Source: an uncultured Chryseobacterium sp. (GTDB lineage: Bacteria > Bacteroidota > Bacteroidia > Flavobacteriales > Weeksellaceae). From it: a DNA stretch of 64,000 bases. The stretch spans positions 8,615 to 72,614 of the forward strand of contig NZ_CAKZIK010000068.1 of NCBI RefSeq assembly GCF_936933875.1. The letters run 5' to 3'. Position numbers and translations under genes: made by a program. A model generated the notes under the pieces. It was not told the DNA's origin and did no database searches. It worked only from the letters and a program-made list of their open reading frames with translations. Positions 40,611 through 49,589 of this stretch are shown piece by piece; within the stretch, counting starts at the first letter, position 1; every line of letters begins with the position of its first letter.

Positions 40611-41468
40611 ATGATTTTATCCATGACCGGTTTCGGAAGAACCGAAGGTGTTTTCGAAGGCAAAAAAATCAGCATCGACATCAAGTCGCTCAACAGCAAA
40701 TCTTTTGATCTGAATGTGAAAATGCCGCTTCGTTATAAAGAAAAGGAATTCGACATCAGAAAAGTTTTAAATGATAAAGTGTTGCGCGGAAAAGTGGATT
40801 GCTATATCAATTGTGAAGTTTTGGACGACAGTAACGATGTGAGTATCAACCATGAACTGGTGAAATCCTACATTTCTGAATTGAAAAAAGTTACCAACGA
40901 CGGTCCAGATTTCGAATACCTTAAAATGGCGATCAGAATGCCTGAAGCTATTTCTTCAAGACCCGATGAACTGAACGATAATGAATGGATTTTCCTGAAC
41001 GGTCTGTTGAATGACGCTATTGATAAATTCGAAAATTTCAGAAAAACTGAAGGGCAAATTTTGCATGAGGAGTTGGAAAGAAATATTAAAAATATTGAGA
41101 ATTACCTATCTCAGGTTGAACCTTTCGAAGAAGTACGTTTGGACGGTGTGAAAGAGCGTTACCGCAAAGTTTTGGGCGAGTTTGATAATATTGATGAAAC
41201 CCGTTTCTATCAGGAAATGGCATATTACACCGAAAAACTGGATATTCAGGAAGAAAAAGTCCGTCTTGCGCAGCATTTGAAATATTATGTTGAGGTGATG
41301 GACAATGAATCTTTTAATGGAAAAAAACTCGGATTCATCGCTCAGGAAATTGGTCGGGAAATCAATACGATGGGTTCAAAAGCCAATCACGCTGATATTC
41401 AGAAACTGGTGGTGATGATGAAAGACGATTTGGAAAAAATCAAGGAACAAACGTTGAATGTTTTATAG
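40611..41468 (+). CDS. yicC: YicC/YloC-family endoribonuclease
   Basis: 285 residues, full length for the family. It begins MILSMTGFGRTEG, the standard YicC opening, followed by IDIKSLNSKSFDLNVKMP and RGKVDCYI. The C-terminus has ARMP/EEKVRLAQHLKYY-type and GKKLGFIAQEIGREINTMGSKAN motifs, which hold the conserved catalytic acidic residues. YicC was an unknown stress-related gene, later shown in E. coli and B. subtilis to affect RNA decay. It precedes guanylate kinase, the usual neighbour. Confidence 0.95.
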   Translation: MILSMTGFGRTEGVFEGKKISIDIKSLNSKSFDLNVKMPLRYKEKEFDIRKVLNDKVLRGKVDCYINCEVLDDSNDVSINHELVKSYISELKKVTNDGPDFEYLKMAIRMPEAISSRPDELNDNEWIFLNGLLNDAIDKFENFRKTEGQILHEELERNIKNIENYLSQVEPFEEVRLDGVKERYRKVLGEFDNIDETRFYQEMAYYTEKLDIQEEKVRLAQHLKYYVEVMDNESFNGKKLGFIAQEIGREINTMGSKANHADIQKLVVMMKDDLEKIKEQTLNVL

Positions 41469-41588
41469 AATAGTTTGTTTTTGTTTGAGCGTTTGAAATT
41501 GTTCGGTTGATAAACAAAAAATATTATCAAACTAATTCAAACTAATTCAAATCAATTTAAACCTTTCAAACGCCCTCAAAAATAATTT

Positions 41589-42152
41589 ATGCAAAAAGTT
41601 ATCATATTTTCAGCACCTTCCGGAAGTGGGAAAACAACTTTGGTAAAACATGCTTTGGAGCAGTTTCCGCAACTCGCGTTCTCCATTTCATGCACCACGA
41701 GAAATCCTCGCGGAACCGAACTAAACGGTGTTGATTATCATTTTATTTCTCCTGACAAATTCCGTCAGAAAATTTCAGAAGATGCCTTTGTAGAGTTTGA
41801 AGAAGTGTACACCGATAAATATTACGGAACCCTCAAAAGCGAAGTGGAAAGAATCTGGGACAGTGGAAAAGCCGTTATTTTCGATGTAGATGTAAAAGGT
41901 GGAATTTCTCTTAAAAAATATTTCGGCGAAAAAGCTTTGTCGATTTTCGTCATGCCTCCTTCCATTGAAGAATTGGAACGAAGATTGATTTCAAGAGCAA
42001 CAGATGATGCAGAAACCATCAAAACTCGCGTTGCGAAAGCAGAAGAGGAGATGACTTTCAAAAACGAATTCGACAAAATTGTGGTGAATACAGATTTGGA
42101 CACTGCAAAATCGGAAACCGAAAATTTAATTACCCAATTTTTAAATGCTTAA
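41589..42152 (+). CDS. gmk: Guanylate kinase
   Basis: Phosphorylates GMP to GDP; cytoplasmic, 187 residues. Walker A is SAPSGSGKTT at 8-17; the GMP-binding segment has SCTTRNPRGTELNGVDYHF near 35-53; LISRATDD and RVAKAEEEM form the lid. It follows yicC after 120 bases that carry a word-like repeat (AACTAATTCAAACTAATTC), and nadA starts 36 bases downstream, so yicC-gmk-nadA may be one transcript. Confidence 0.97.
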   Translation: MQKVIIFSAPSGSGKTTLVKHALEQFPQLAFSISCTTRNPRGTELNGVDYHFISPDKFRQKISEDAFVEFEEVYTDKYYGTLKSEVERIWDSGKAVIFDVDVKGGISLKKYFGEKALSIFVMPPSIEELERRLISRATDDAETIKTRVAKAEEEMTFKNEFDKIVVNTDLDTAKSETENLITQFLNA

Positions 42153-42188
42153 CTTTAAGCAATTAACAAAATATAACGAACCAAAAAT

Positions 42189-43208
42189 ATGAGCACTGAA
42201 ACCTTAGAAAAAGCAAAAGCCAATCTTCCTGTAAGAGGATTTTTAAAACTGGACGACCTTAAAATTCCGCAGGGAGAAGAGTTAGTTCAGGCAATTTTGG
42301 ATTTGAAAAAGGAAAAAAATGCTGTTATTTTAGCACATTATTATCAACCTGCAGAAATTCAGGATATCGCTGATTTTCTTGGAGATTCTTTGCAATTGGC
42401 GAGACAGGCAAAAGAAACCGATGCAGACATGATTGCGTTCTGCGGAGTACATTTCATGGCAGAAGCTGCAAAAATTCTGAATCCAACAAAAAAAGTAGTT
42501 CTTCCGGATACTCAAGCCGGATGTTCGCTTGCAGACGGTTGTAGTGGTGAAGGTTTGAGAGCAATGCGTGAAAAACATCCGAATGCTCTCATCGCAACTT
42601 ACATCAACTGTAATGCGGAAACTAAAGCAGAATCCGACATTATTGTAACAAGTTCCAATGCAGAAACGATTATTAATGCGCTTCCGCAAGACCGTCCGAT
42701 TATTTTCGCACCGGACAAAAATTTGGGAAGATATCTTTCTAAAAAAACCGGTCGCGACATGATTTTGTGGGACGGAAGCTGTATCGTTCACGAAGCATTT
42801 TCCATGGAAAGAATAGCGCAACAATTGGCTGAAAATCCGGATGCAAAATTGATTGCACACCCCGAATCTGAAACTCCTGTTCTCGATTTGGCACATTTCA
42901 TCGGTTCAACATCAGCTTTGCTGAATTATGTCGAAAAAGATGAAGCAACCAAATTTATCGTGGCCACAGAAGAAGGAATTCTGCACGAAATGAAAAAACG
43001 TGCTCCGCACAAAACGTTAATTCCGGCTTTGGTTTTTGATGAAAGCTGCAATTGTTCCGAATGTTTCTACATGAAACGCAACACGATGGAAAAGCTTTAT
43101 CTGTGCATGAAGTATGAACTTCCTGAAATCCTTATCGATGAAGAACTTCGCCTGAAAGCATTAAAGCCAATTGAAGAAATGCTCGAACTTTCAAAATCAA
43201 TCAAATAA
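42189..43208 (+). CDS. nadA: Quinolinate synthase A
   Basis: [4Fe-4S] enzyme condensing iminoaspartate and dihydroxyacetone phosphate to quinolinate in NAD synthesis. 339 residues. The three repeated subdomains are recognisable: VILAHYYQPAEIQDIADFLG, FCGVHFMAEAAKIL, and ATYINCNAETKAESDIIVTS. The late cysteine cluster ESCNCSECFYMKRNTME supplies the last cluster ligand. NadD of the same pathway is at 10.3-10.9 kb. A strong terminator follows. Confidence 0.97.
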   Translation: MSTETLEKAKANLPVRGFLKLDDLKIPQGEELVQAILDLKKEKNAVILAHYYQPAEIQDIADFLGDSLQLARQAKETDADMIAFCGVHFMAEAAKILNPTKKVVLPDTQAGCSLADGCSGEGLRAMREKHPNALIATYINCNAETKAESDIIVTSSNAETIINALPQDRPIIFAPDKNLGRYLSKKTGRDMILWDGSCIVHEAFSMERIAQQLAENPDAKLIAHPESETPVLDLAHFIGSTSALLNYVEKDEATKFIVATEEGILHEMKKRAPHKTLIPALVFDESCNCSECFYMKRNTMEKLYLCMKYELPEILIDEELRLKALKPIEEMLELSKSIK

Positions 43209-43219
43209 AAACATACACC

Positions 43220-43259
43220 ACTTTGTCAAAGTTTTAAAATCTTTGACAAAGTTTTTTTT
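43220..43259 (+). terminator. Terminator after nadA
   Basis: CTTTGTCAAAG (43221-43231) and CTTTGACAAAG (43241-43251) form an 11-bp stem followed by eight T residues. Confidence 0.92.
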
Positions 43260-43270
43260 ATAGCCAAACC

Positions 43271-43633
43271 ATGACTTCAAAAATCATCCTCGAAGACCTT
43301 AAAATCTACGCTTATCACGGTGTTCTTCCCGAAGAAAAAATCGTCGGAACTTATTATTTGCTGAATGTTGAACTTCATGCCGATCTTTGGAAAGCTGCGG
43401 ATACAGATGATTTAAATGATACTGTGAACTATGCTTTGGTCAATGATATTCTTCACGAAGAAATGAAAACACCTTCCGAATTATTGGAACACGTCATTGG
43501 AAGAATTTTCAAAAAACTGGAAAATACTTTTCCCGGAATTACGTTCATCAAGATAAAACTTACCAAAACAAATCCACCGATGAAAGGCGAAATGAAAGGC
43601 GTAAGTGTGGAAATGGAAAAGAGTTTGAGATAA
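43271..43633 (+). CDS. folB: Dihydroneopterin aldolase
   Basis: Folate-pathway enzyme releasing glycolaldehyde from dihydroneopterin. 120 residues, the normal length. It shows IILEDLKIYAYHGVLPEEK with the pterin-binding glutamate region, VELHADLWKAADTDDLNDTVNY, LLEHVIGRIFKKL and the catalytic lysine near the C-terminus in KIKLTKTNPPMKGEM. It lies three bases before the next gene and may be co-transcribed with it. Confidence 0.95.
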   Translation: MTSKIILEDLKIYAYHGVLPEEKIVGTYYLLNVELHADLWKAADTDDLNDTVNYALVNDILHEEMKTPSELLEHVIGRIFKKLENTFPGITFIKIKLTKTNPPMKGEMKGVSVEMEKSLR

Positions 43634-43636
43634 AAG

Positions 43637-44995
43637 ATGAAAAAATATTTTACCTTTTTCGTGCTGATTTTCACTTTGAAAATTGTTGCACAGCAAACTG
43701 CGGTTTACGATTTCCCTAAAATCAAATCTTCGCTCACAATGCCAGTTCGCATTCCGCTTTCCGAAGTAGGAAATATTGTGAACGCTTCTGTGAAAGAACT
43801 CATTTACGAAGACAATTCGTACACGGATAACGATAACGACCAATTCAAAATTAAAGTTTGGAAAACACGTCCAATCAGATTGGTTGGAGGAACGAAACAA
43901 AATTTATTGATTGAAGTTCCACTAAAAATTTGGGCTGAAAAAGGCGTCGGAACTTTGGGTGTTTATTCTTACCAAAACACCACGTTCGAAACGGTGATGT
44001 ATTTCAACTCACAGATTTCATTTCTGAACAACTGGACGGTGATGACCAAAACTTCACCGAATGGTTTTAAATGGGTAACAAAACCCGTTTTGGATTACGG
44101 AAAAATTAAAATTCCCATCACCACTTTGGTGGAAACGAACCTGAAAAAACAACAGGCTGATTTCTGCAAAACTATGGACGAAATGATGTCGAAACAACTA
44201 AATTTCCAGCAATACGCCATTATGGCTTGGAATCAGTTTTCGCAGCCGTTTCATATTTCGGAGGAGTATAATACATGGTTGAAAATTACACCGGTAAGTG
44301 TGAACATTACGCCGCTAACTTTTTACGGAAACGCGATTGATGCGAACATTGGGATTGATGCTTATTCTGAGACTTTTACGGGACAAAAACCTGCAGCTTC
44401 GCCTTTAATTAAAAATGTTGCGAACTTTAATTCGATTCAGAATCTGCCACAGAAATTTCTGCTTCAAACTACTGCAAATATTCCTTTTTCTGAAGCGACG
44501 GCGATTGCAAAAAGCATGTTTCTGAATAAAGAATTCGATTTCCGCGAAGGAAAATCAAAAGTGAAAATTACGGATATCAAAGTTTATCGTGACGAAGACC
44601 GAATTATGATTGAAGCCGCAACGGAAGGCGCTGTCAGTGGAACTTCTTTTATTTCCGGAATTCCTGTTTATGATGTTTTGAAAAGAAAAATCGTTCTTTC
44701 AGACACCAATTTCAAACTCAAAACAAAAAATATTCTGCAGAAAACAGCTACGCTTCTTTTTCAGGGCAAAATCGTGAAAATGATTCAGGATGAATACGGA
44801 ATTCCAACTGCTGAAATTGAAGATTCCTCCAAACAAAGTATCGAAGAAGCCTTCAATAAAGAATATTACAAAGGTCTGAAAATGCAGGGGAAAGTTTTTA
44901 GTCTAAAACCTTCGAAAATTTTACTAAATTCGTCAGGAATCACAGCTGTGATTGATACCGATGCCCAATTGAAACTGTTGGTGCAGGGAATGTAA
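43637..44995 (+). CDS. DUF4403 family protein
   Basis: 452 residues with a signal peptide (MKKYFTFFVLIFTLKIVAQQ). The mature protein opens with SLTMPVRIPLSEVGNIVNAS, then KVWKTRPIRLVGGTKQNLLIEVPLKIWA, and contains GIDAYSETFTGQKP later, the pattern of DUF4403 proteins. The fold is beta-rich and resembles lipid-binding bactericidal-permeability-like modules, which is an inference from the alternating pattern. Probably periplasmic or outer-membrane associated. Starts three bases after folB. Confidence 0.87.
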   Translation: MKKYFTFFVLIFTLKIVAQQTAVYDFPKIKSSLTMPVRIPLSEVGNIVNASVKELIYEDNSYTDNDNDQFKIKVWKTRPIRLVGGTKQNLLIEVPLKIWAEKGVGTLGVYSYQNTTFETVMYFNSQISFLNNWTVMTKTSPNGFKWVTKPVLDYGKIKIPITTLVETNLKKQQADFCKTMDEMMSKQLNFQQYAIMAWNQFSQPFHISEEYNTWLKITPVSVNITPLTFYGNAIDANIGIDAYSETFTGQKPAASPLIKNVANFNSIQNLPQKFLLQTTANIPFSEATAIAKSMFLNKEFDFREGKSKVKITDIKVYRDEDRIMIEAATEGAVSGTSFISGIPVYDVLKRKIVLSDTNFKLKTKNILQKTATLLFQGKIVKMIQDEYGIPTAEIEDSSKQSIEEAFNKEYYKGLKMQGKVFSLKPSKILLNSSGITAVIDTDAQLKLLVQGM

Positions 44996-45015
44996 AAAAA
45001 CTAATTGAAAACTTT

Positions 45016-45147
45016 ATGACACAAATCTCCAGAATTGCCGAACGAAACAAATCTGAAAAGCGGGTTCGTTTTGTTAACTACATCATCGATTTTATTTTTT
45101 CAGTCATCATTATTTGGATTGTTTTAGCGGTTTTAATACTCATTTAA
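45016..45147 (+). pseudogene. Short RDD-like N-terminal fragment
   Basis: A 43-codon ORF, RIAERNKSEKRVRFVNYIID then one hydrophobic helix ending VLAVLILI-like and a stop. It resembles the first helix of an RDD-family protein (R-x-x-N-Y-x-x-D opening) but stops after it. It may be a decayed gene or a genuine one-helix protein. It lies 20 bases after the DUF4403 gene on the same strand. Confidence 0.45.
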
Positions 45148-45220
45148 GCATTTACTACAGGCGAAGATTACGTCTTAATTGCGACCCAAATGGAAAATTC
45201 CTCATTAAAATCTATAAAAA

Positions 45221-47353
45221 TTATTCAGAATTCTTCTTTTCTTTTTGATAAACAAAATGGTTTTGCAGTAACCGGATTTCGTTGAATTCAAAATCATTTG
45301 GCAAGGCTTTTTTCCATTCGGTTAAAGTTTCGTGATTGTTTTTTTTGAATTCTTCCTGGAAGATTTCAATCTTTTCCTTTGCGAAAATTCGGTTTAAATC
45401 CAACAATCCCTGTTCAGCAAATTTAGCGAGATGTCCGTAAATGGTTTCGGTTACCAAACCGCGTTCTTTGGCGATTTCAGGAATCGTTTTTCCTTCTTCA
45501 AAAAGCTGAAAGCTGAGAACCTGCGACGGAACTTTTGCAACTTTTGAAGTAATTTGCACATCGTTTGCTTCGTCGAAAAGCTTGGTTTCCAGAAGATACA
45601 ACGTTTTTAAATCTTTCAGATAATCTTCCAAATCATCGAGGATAACGCGAAAATCTTCGTTGTACTGTTTCAAACCTTTTACGCCTTTTGTTTCGGCATA
45701 AAATTCTTTTAAAGGATTGAATATTTTTTCATTTACGTTTTTGAAAAAGAAATTTACAGCGCCTTTTGCTTTGCTTTCAACTTCGTTCCAATCTTCGTTT
45801 CCGGAAATGAATTTCTGCGTTTTCTGACGAATTATTTTTTCAAATTTTTCATAAATTCCGTTGAAGTTTTGCGCTTGAGGTTTAATGGCATCATACAAAA
45901 ATTTTGCTTTGTCTTTATCCAAAAACTTACTGATTCTCGCATTCGAATACCAAGTTTCTAAAGCCAATGAAAACCAACGGTTATCCAATCTGTTGATAAT
46001 TTTCTGGATGCTGTAGTCGTATTTTTCAATGTTCAGAATTTCTTCAACACGGTCGTTTGCATGGGTTTCGTCCTGAAATTTTGAAACTCTTTTATCAGCA
46101 AAAATAACTTCGGGCGTAATTTTCGATTTTAAAACAATTCCTTCTAAAGTTCGGCAGCGCGAAAGCGCAACATAAACCTGGCCTGAAGCAAAAGACTTTC
46201 CGGCATCAATAATGAGTCGGTCAAAAGTTAAACCTTGTGATTTGTGAATTGTTACCGCCCATGCCAAACGAATCGGATACTGAACGAAACTTCCTAAAAC
46301 ATCTTCCTGAATGCTTTTGTCCTCGCCTAAAGTGTAACGTTTTTGGTCCCAGGTTTCTTTTTTGAGCTTGTAAATTTCGTCGTCGCCATCGATAAGAACG
46401 GTAATTTCATTGTTGTCGATATCAACAATTTCGGCCAATTTTCCATTGAAATAACGTTTTTCATTACTAGCGTCATTTCGGATAAACATAATCTGAGCGC
46501 CAACTTTCAATTCTAAAACTTCGTCGTTTGGATATTGGTTTTCGTTGAAATCTCCGGTTATTGCAGCTTTAAACTGATGAATTTTTCCGGGAAGTTCGGC
46601 CAGTTTTTTCTGGTTGATTTCATCTGCCATTCGGTTATGCGAAGTAAGATAAACGTAGGCTTCATCTTTCGGTTCAAAATCCGGAATGTAACGTTCATTT
46701 AAAGTTTCAAAATCGATATCACCAATTTCTCCATCGCGGATTTCGTTGAGGATTTCAAGAAATTTCTCGTCTTTCTGTCGGTAAACTGTGGTGAGTTCAA
46801 GCGTAATTAAAGGAAGTTCCTGCAAAGCTAAACTGTCAAAGAAAAACGGCGATTTGTAGTATTGGCTCAAAACATATTCGTCCCGAACAACCGGTGGAAG
46901 CTGATATAAATCTCCGATAAACAACATTTGAACTCCACCAAACTTCTGCTGATTTCTTCGGACATGGCGCAAAGAAAAATCCATCATATCCAAAACATCA
47001 GCCCGAAGCATTGAAACTTCATCGATAATGATAATTTCAATTTCGCGCAGCAGTTTCAGTTTGTCTTTTCGATATTTGAAATGATGCATCAAATCAGCAA
47101 TATTGTTCCCCAAATTTCCATCGATGCGCTCTGTTGTTGGCAAAAATGTTCTCAAAGGCAGCCCAAACATCGAATGAATGGTTACACCTCCAGCATTAAT
47201 GGCGGCAATTCCGGTGGGAGCCACAACGATATGTTTTTTGCGGGTGCGTTTCACAAAATCGTTGAGGAAAGTGGTTTTTCCAGTTCCGGCTTTTCCGGTA
47301 AGAAATATGCTTCGGTTGGTGTGTTCTGCTAAATTGAACAGAGAATCATTCAT
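45221..47353 (-). CDS. Pif1/RecD-like helicase with C-terminal RecQ-type helix-turn-helix
   Basis: A 710-residue superfamily 1 helicase. Walker A is FLTGKAGTGKTTFL at about 17-30, then VVAPTGIAAINAGGVTIHSMF, Walker B IIIDEVSMLRADVLDMMD, and FIGDLYQLPPV. The late helicase motif VTIHKSQGLTFDRLIIDAGK, about residue 367, leads to YVALSRCRTLEGI. The C-terminal half is helical and ends in a helix-turn-helix (FEEGKTIPEIAKERGLVTETIYGHLAKFAE) of the kind found at the C-terminus of RecQ proteins. Probably a 5'-3' DNA helicase in genome maintenance. Monocistronic. Confidence 0.92.
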   Translation of the reverse strand: MNDSLFNLAEHTNRSIFLTGKAGTGKTTFLNDFVKRTRKKHIVVAPTGIAAINAGGVTIHSMFGLPLRTFLPTTERIDGNLGNNIADLMHHFKYRKDKLKLLREIEIIIIDEVSMLRADVLDMMDFSLRHVRRNQQKFGGVQMLFIGDLYQLPPVVRDEYVLSQYYKSPFFFDSLALQELPLITLELTTVYRQKDEKFLEILNEIRDGEIGDIDFETLNERYIPDFEPKDEAYVYLTSHNRMADEINQKKLAELPGKIHQFKAAITGDFNENQYPNDEVLELKVGAQIMFIRNDASNEKRYFNGKLAEIVDIDNNEITVLIDGDDEIYKLKKETWDQKRYTLGEDKSIQEDVLGSFVQYPIRLAWAVTIHKSQGLTFDRLIIDAGKSFASGQVYVALSRCRTLEGIVLKSKITPEVIFADKRVSKFQDETHANDRVEEILNIEKYDYSIQKIINRLDNRWFSLALETWYSNARISKFLDKDKAKFLYDAIKPQAQNFNGIYEKFEKIIRQKTQKFISGNEDWNEVESKAKGAVNFFFKNVNEKIFNPLKEFYAETKGVKGLKQYNEDFRVILDDLEDYLKDLKTLYLLETKLFDEANDVQITSKVAKVPSQVLSFQLFEEGKTIPEIAKERGLVTETIYGHLAKFAEQGLLDLNRIFAKEKIEIFQEEFKKNNHETLTEWKKALPNDFEFNEIRLLQNHFVYQKEKKNSE

Positions 47354-47457
47354 TGTTCAAATTTAAAAAAAATGAAAAGAATAGGATTTTGAAAATTTGC
47401 TATATTTTTTCGCAAAAAAGGCAACATTTTTGCTGATGTTGAGGAAAATTATCTCGA

Positions 47458-47907
47458 ATGAAAATCATCGCCGTTTTCGGAATCGCACTTTTGTCGCTCG
47501 CTGCCTGCAAATCCAAAAAATCAGTTGAACCTGATGATACTTTGCCAAAAGATATTTCCCAGAAGCCTGTGAAAAATAATTCTCAGGAAAAAGACAATGA
47601 AGATTTATCGAAATTAAGGGCGGAAATTGATGATTTAATTAATGCTCAAACTTGTACTAATGCTGAAGATTGGAGGATTTCACCAATAGGTTCTAAGGCT
47701 TGTGGTGGTCCTGCTTCTTATTTGGCTTACCCGAAAGATAAAGAGGACGACATTCTTCCTAAAATTCAAAAATATACAAGACAGCAATCTGCTTTTAACC
47801 AAAAATACGGCATCGTTTCGGATTGTATGATGGTAATGCCTCCTTCCGGAGTTAAATGTGAAAATGGAAAAGCAGTTCTTATTTCTTCCAACGAAAGCAT
47901 TCAATAA
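47458..47907 (+). CDS. Hypothetical lipoprotein
   Basis: 149 residues. A lipoprotein signal (MKIIAVFGIALLSLAAC) places the lipid on Cys17. A low-complexity charged linker rich in K, S, D and E follows. A small domain with INAQTCTNAEDWRISPIGSKACGG has two cysteines likely to pair, and another cysteine pair appears in DCMMVMPPSGVKCENG. The spacing resembles small periplasmic inhibitor-like domains, but no family can be named. The stop overlaps the convergent YihY gene by seven bases. Confidence 0.8.
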   Translation: MKIIAVFGIALLSLAACKSKKSVEPDDTLPKDISQKPVKNNSQEKDNEDLSKLRAEIDDLINAQTCTNAEDWRISPIGSKACGGPASYLAYPKDKEDDILPKIQKYTRQQSAFNQKYGIVSDCMMVMPPSGVKCENGKAVLISSNESIQ

Positions 47908-48836
47908 AAATTTTTCTGTACTTCTTCGGGCAGTTTATCTTTAATATTTTTGGTAGCACTCCATTTGGCGTGTCTCGAAGGTTTGATGTGGTAACCCATT
48001 TTCTTTGAAAATATTTTGGTGAATTCTGCCCCGAAAAACAACAGCTGGCAGGAATAATTGATCCACATCATCAATAATATAATGGTTCCTGCAGCGCCGA
48101 AAACTGAAGTTGGCTTCGAAATATCAAAATAAATTCCCAACAAAAATTTTCCGAGACCGAACAGAACGGAAGTAATAAATGCACCCATCCAAACTGATTT
48201 CCAGGAAATTTCAACGTCGGGTAACACTTTGAAAATCAATGCAAAAAGTACAGTTGCGAAGATGAATCCAATCAGGAAATTCATGATATTTAGAGCGACA
48301 TACGTTTCAATGCTGAACTGTCTTGTAATCCACTCATTGGCAATGCCGATAAAGGACGTAATTAATAAGCTAATCAGCAACAGAAACGCTATCATTAAAA
48401 TCATTCCGAAAGAGTTGGCACGATCCAAAAAAAATTTTTCGATGGCTTTTTTAGGAGCTGCTTCAACATCCCAAAGGGCATTGAGGGATTTCTGCATTTG
48501 AAAAAACAGGGTAGTAGCACCGAAAAGAAGGGTTCCGATACCGAAAATTTTCATCCAGACATTTTTATTGTCCAGAACGCCGCTCGTAATCAGATTTTGA
48601 ATGGCATCACCAACGTCTTTACCCATTATTCCGGCCGTTTGTTTCTGAATTTCGCCGCGAATCGCTTCATCACCTAAAAATCCACCAGCAACCCAAACAA
48701 TAATAATGAGCAATCCGGGTAAAGAAAAAATGGCATAATACGCCATACTCGCAGAATCTTTGGATGCCGGAGAATTGTTCCATTCGGAGAAGGTTTCTTT
48801 AAGAATTTCCCAAGTATATTTTAGGTACTTTGTCAT
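47901..48836 (-). CDS. YihY/BrkB-family inner-membrane protein
   Basis: 311 residues with six hydrophobic helices. Typical motifs are MAYYAIFSLPGLLIIIVW near residue 32, LFGATTLFFQMQKSLNALWDVE near 120, and the late FDISKPTSVFGAAGTIILLMMW and YSCQLLFFGAEFTKIFSKKMG. YihY-family proteins were misnamed ribonuclease BN and have no settled function. The C-terminal tail is basic. Single gene on the minus strand. Confidence 0.93.
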   Translation of the reverse strand: MTKYLKYTWEILKETFSEWNNSPASKDSASMAYYAIFSLPGLLIIIVWVAGGFLGDEAIRGEIQKQTAGIMGKDVGDAIQNLITSGVLDNKNVWMKIFGIGTLLFGATTLFFQMQKSLNALWDVEAAPKKAIEKFFLDRANSFGMILMIAFLLLISLLITSFIGIANEWITRQFSIETYVALNIMNFLIGFIFATVLFALIFKVLPDVEISWKSVWMGAFITSVLFGLGKFLLGIYFDISKPTSVFGAAGTIILLMMWINYSCQLLFFGAEFTKIFSKKMGYHIKPSRHAKWSATKNIKDKLPEEVQKNFY

Positions 48837-48946
48837 GGTTGGAAATCAGAATTCCAAATCTGTACCTAAAAAATTAGGGATGATTTATATGTAAAAAACT
48901 TTAAAAATTCTGAAAATTAATTCAACTTTGATATTTCACAATTCAC

Positions 48947-49468
48947 TTATTCACTTTCCTTATACCATGAAGAATATTTCACGTAATTGTTCGCAATTCT
49001 GTTCACTTCACCTTCTAAAAGTTCACAGGAAATATCTTTAATTTTTTTCGCCGGAACTCCTCCCCAAACTTCTCCGGACCTGATGTGAGTTCCCTGTGTT
49101 ACAACGGAACCGGCTCCAACGATAGAATTGCTTTCAACAAGACAATCGTCCATTACAATTGCCCCCATTCCAATCAGAACGTTATCGTGTATATTGCAAC
49201 CGTGAACTATCGCATTATGACCGATAGAAACATTGTTTCCGATATTTAGCGGAAATTTTTCATAGGTGCAGTGAAGCATTGCGTTGTCCTGAACATTCAC
49301 TTTGTTGCCCATTTTGATGTAGTGAACATCGCCCCGAATTACGGCGTTATACCAAATGCTGCATTCGGTTCCCATGGTAACATCTCCAACAACAGTTGCG
49401 GTTTCTGCCAAAAAAGTTCCATCGCCAATTTGCGGTTTTTTTCCTAAAAGTTCTCTAACGATTGCCAT
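48947..49468 (-). CDS. Gamma-class carbonic anhydrase-like protein
   Basis: A left-handed beta-helix protein of 173 residues from the ATG at 49468 (the upstream TTG at 49483 is less likely). Hexapeptide repeats run through the middle. Metal-binding histidines appear in VQDNAMLHCT and NVSIGHNAIVHGC, as in gamma carbonic anhydrases and YrdA/PaaY proteins. Activity is uncertain, as many family members lack it. It diverges from the NifU-type gene. Confidence 0.9.
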   Translation of the reverse strand: MAIVRELLGKKPQIGDGTFLAETATVVGDVTMGTECSIWYNAVIRGDVHYIKMGNKVNVQDNAMLHCTYEKFPLNIGNNVSIGHNAIVHGCNIHDNVLIGMGAIVMDDCLVESNSIVGAGSVVTQGTHIRSGEVWGGVPAKKIKDISCELLEGEVNRIANNYVKYSSWYKESE

Positions 49469-49558
49469 ATTCAAAAGGTTCAAAGTTTAAAGTTTCTTGC
49501 TGATTTCAACGATTGATAAAGTCTAATATCTGATGTCTGATATCTGCCTTCTAATGCT

Positions 49559-49566
49559 TATTTTTG
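49559..49566 (+). promoter_or_regulatory. -7 box before the NifU-type gene
   Basis: TATTTTTG, an exact TAnnTTTG match, 24 bases before the ATG at 49590. It shows that the in-frame start at 49533 is not used. Confidence 0.65.
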
Positions 49567-49589
49567 CACTACTCAAATTTAATTATAAA

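Noticed and set aside
49533..49589. Longer start of the NifU-type protein
   Set aside because: It begins within word-like repeats and before the TATTTTTG -7 box; the ATG at 49590 opens directly into the Nfu domain.
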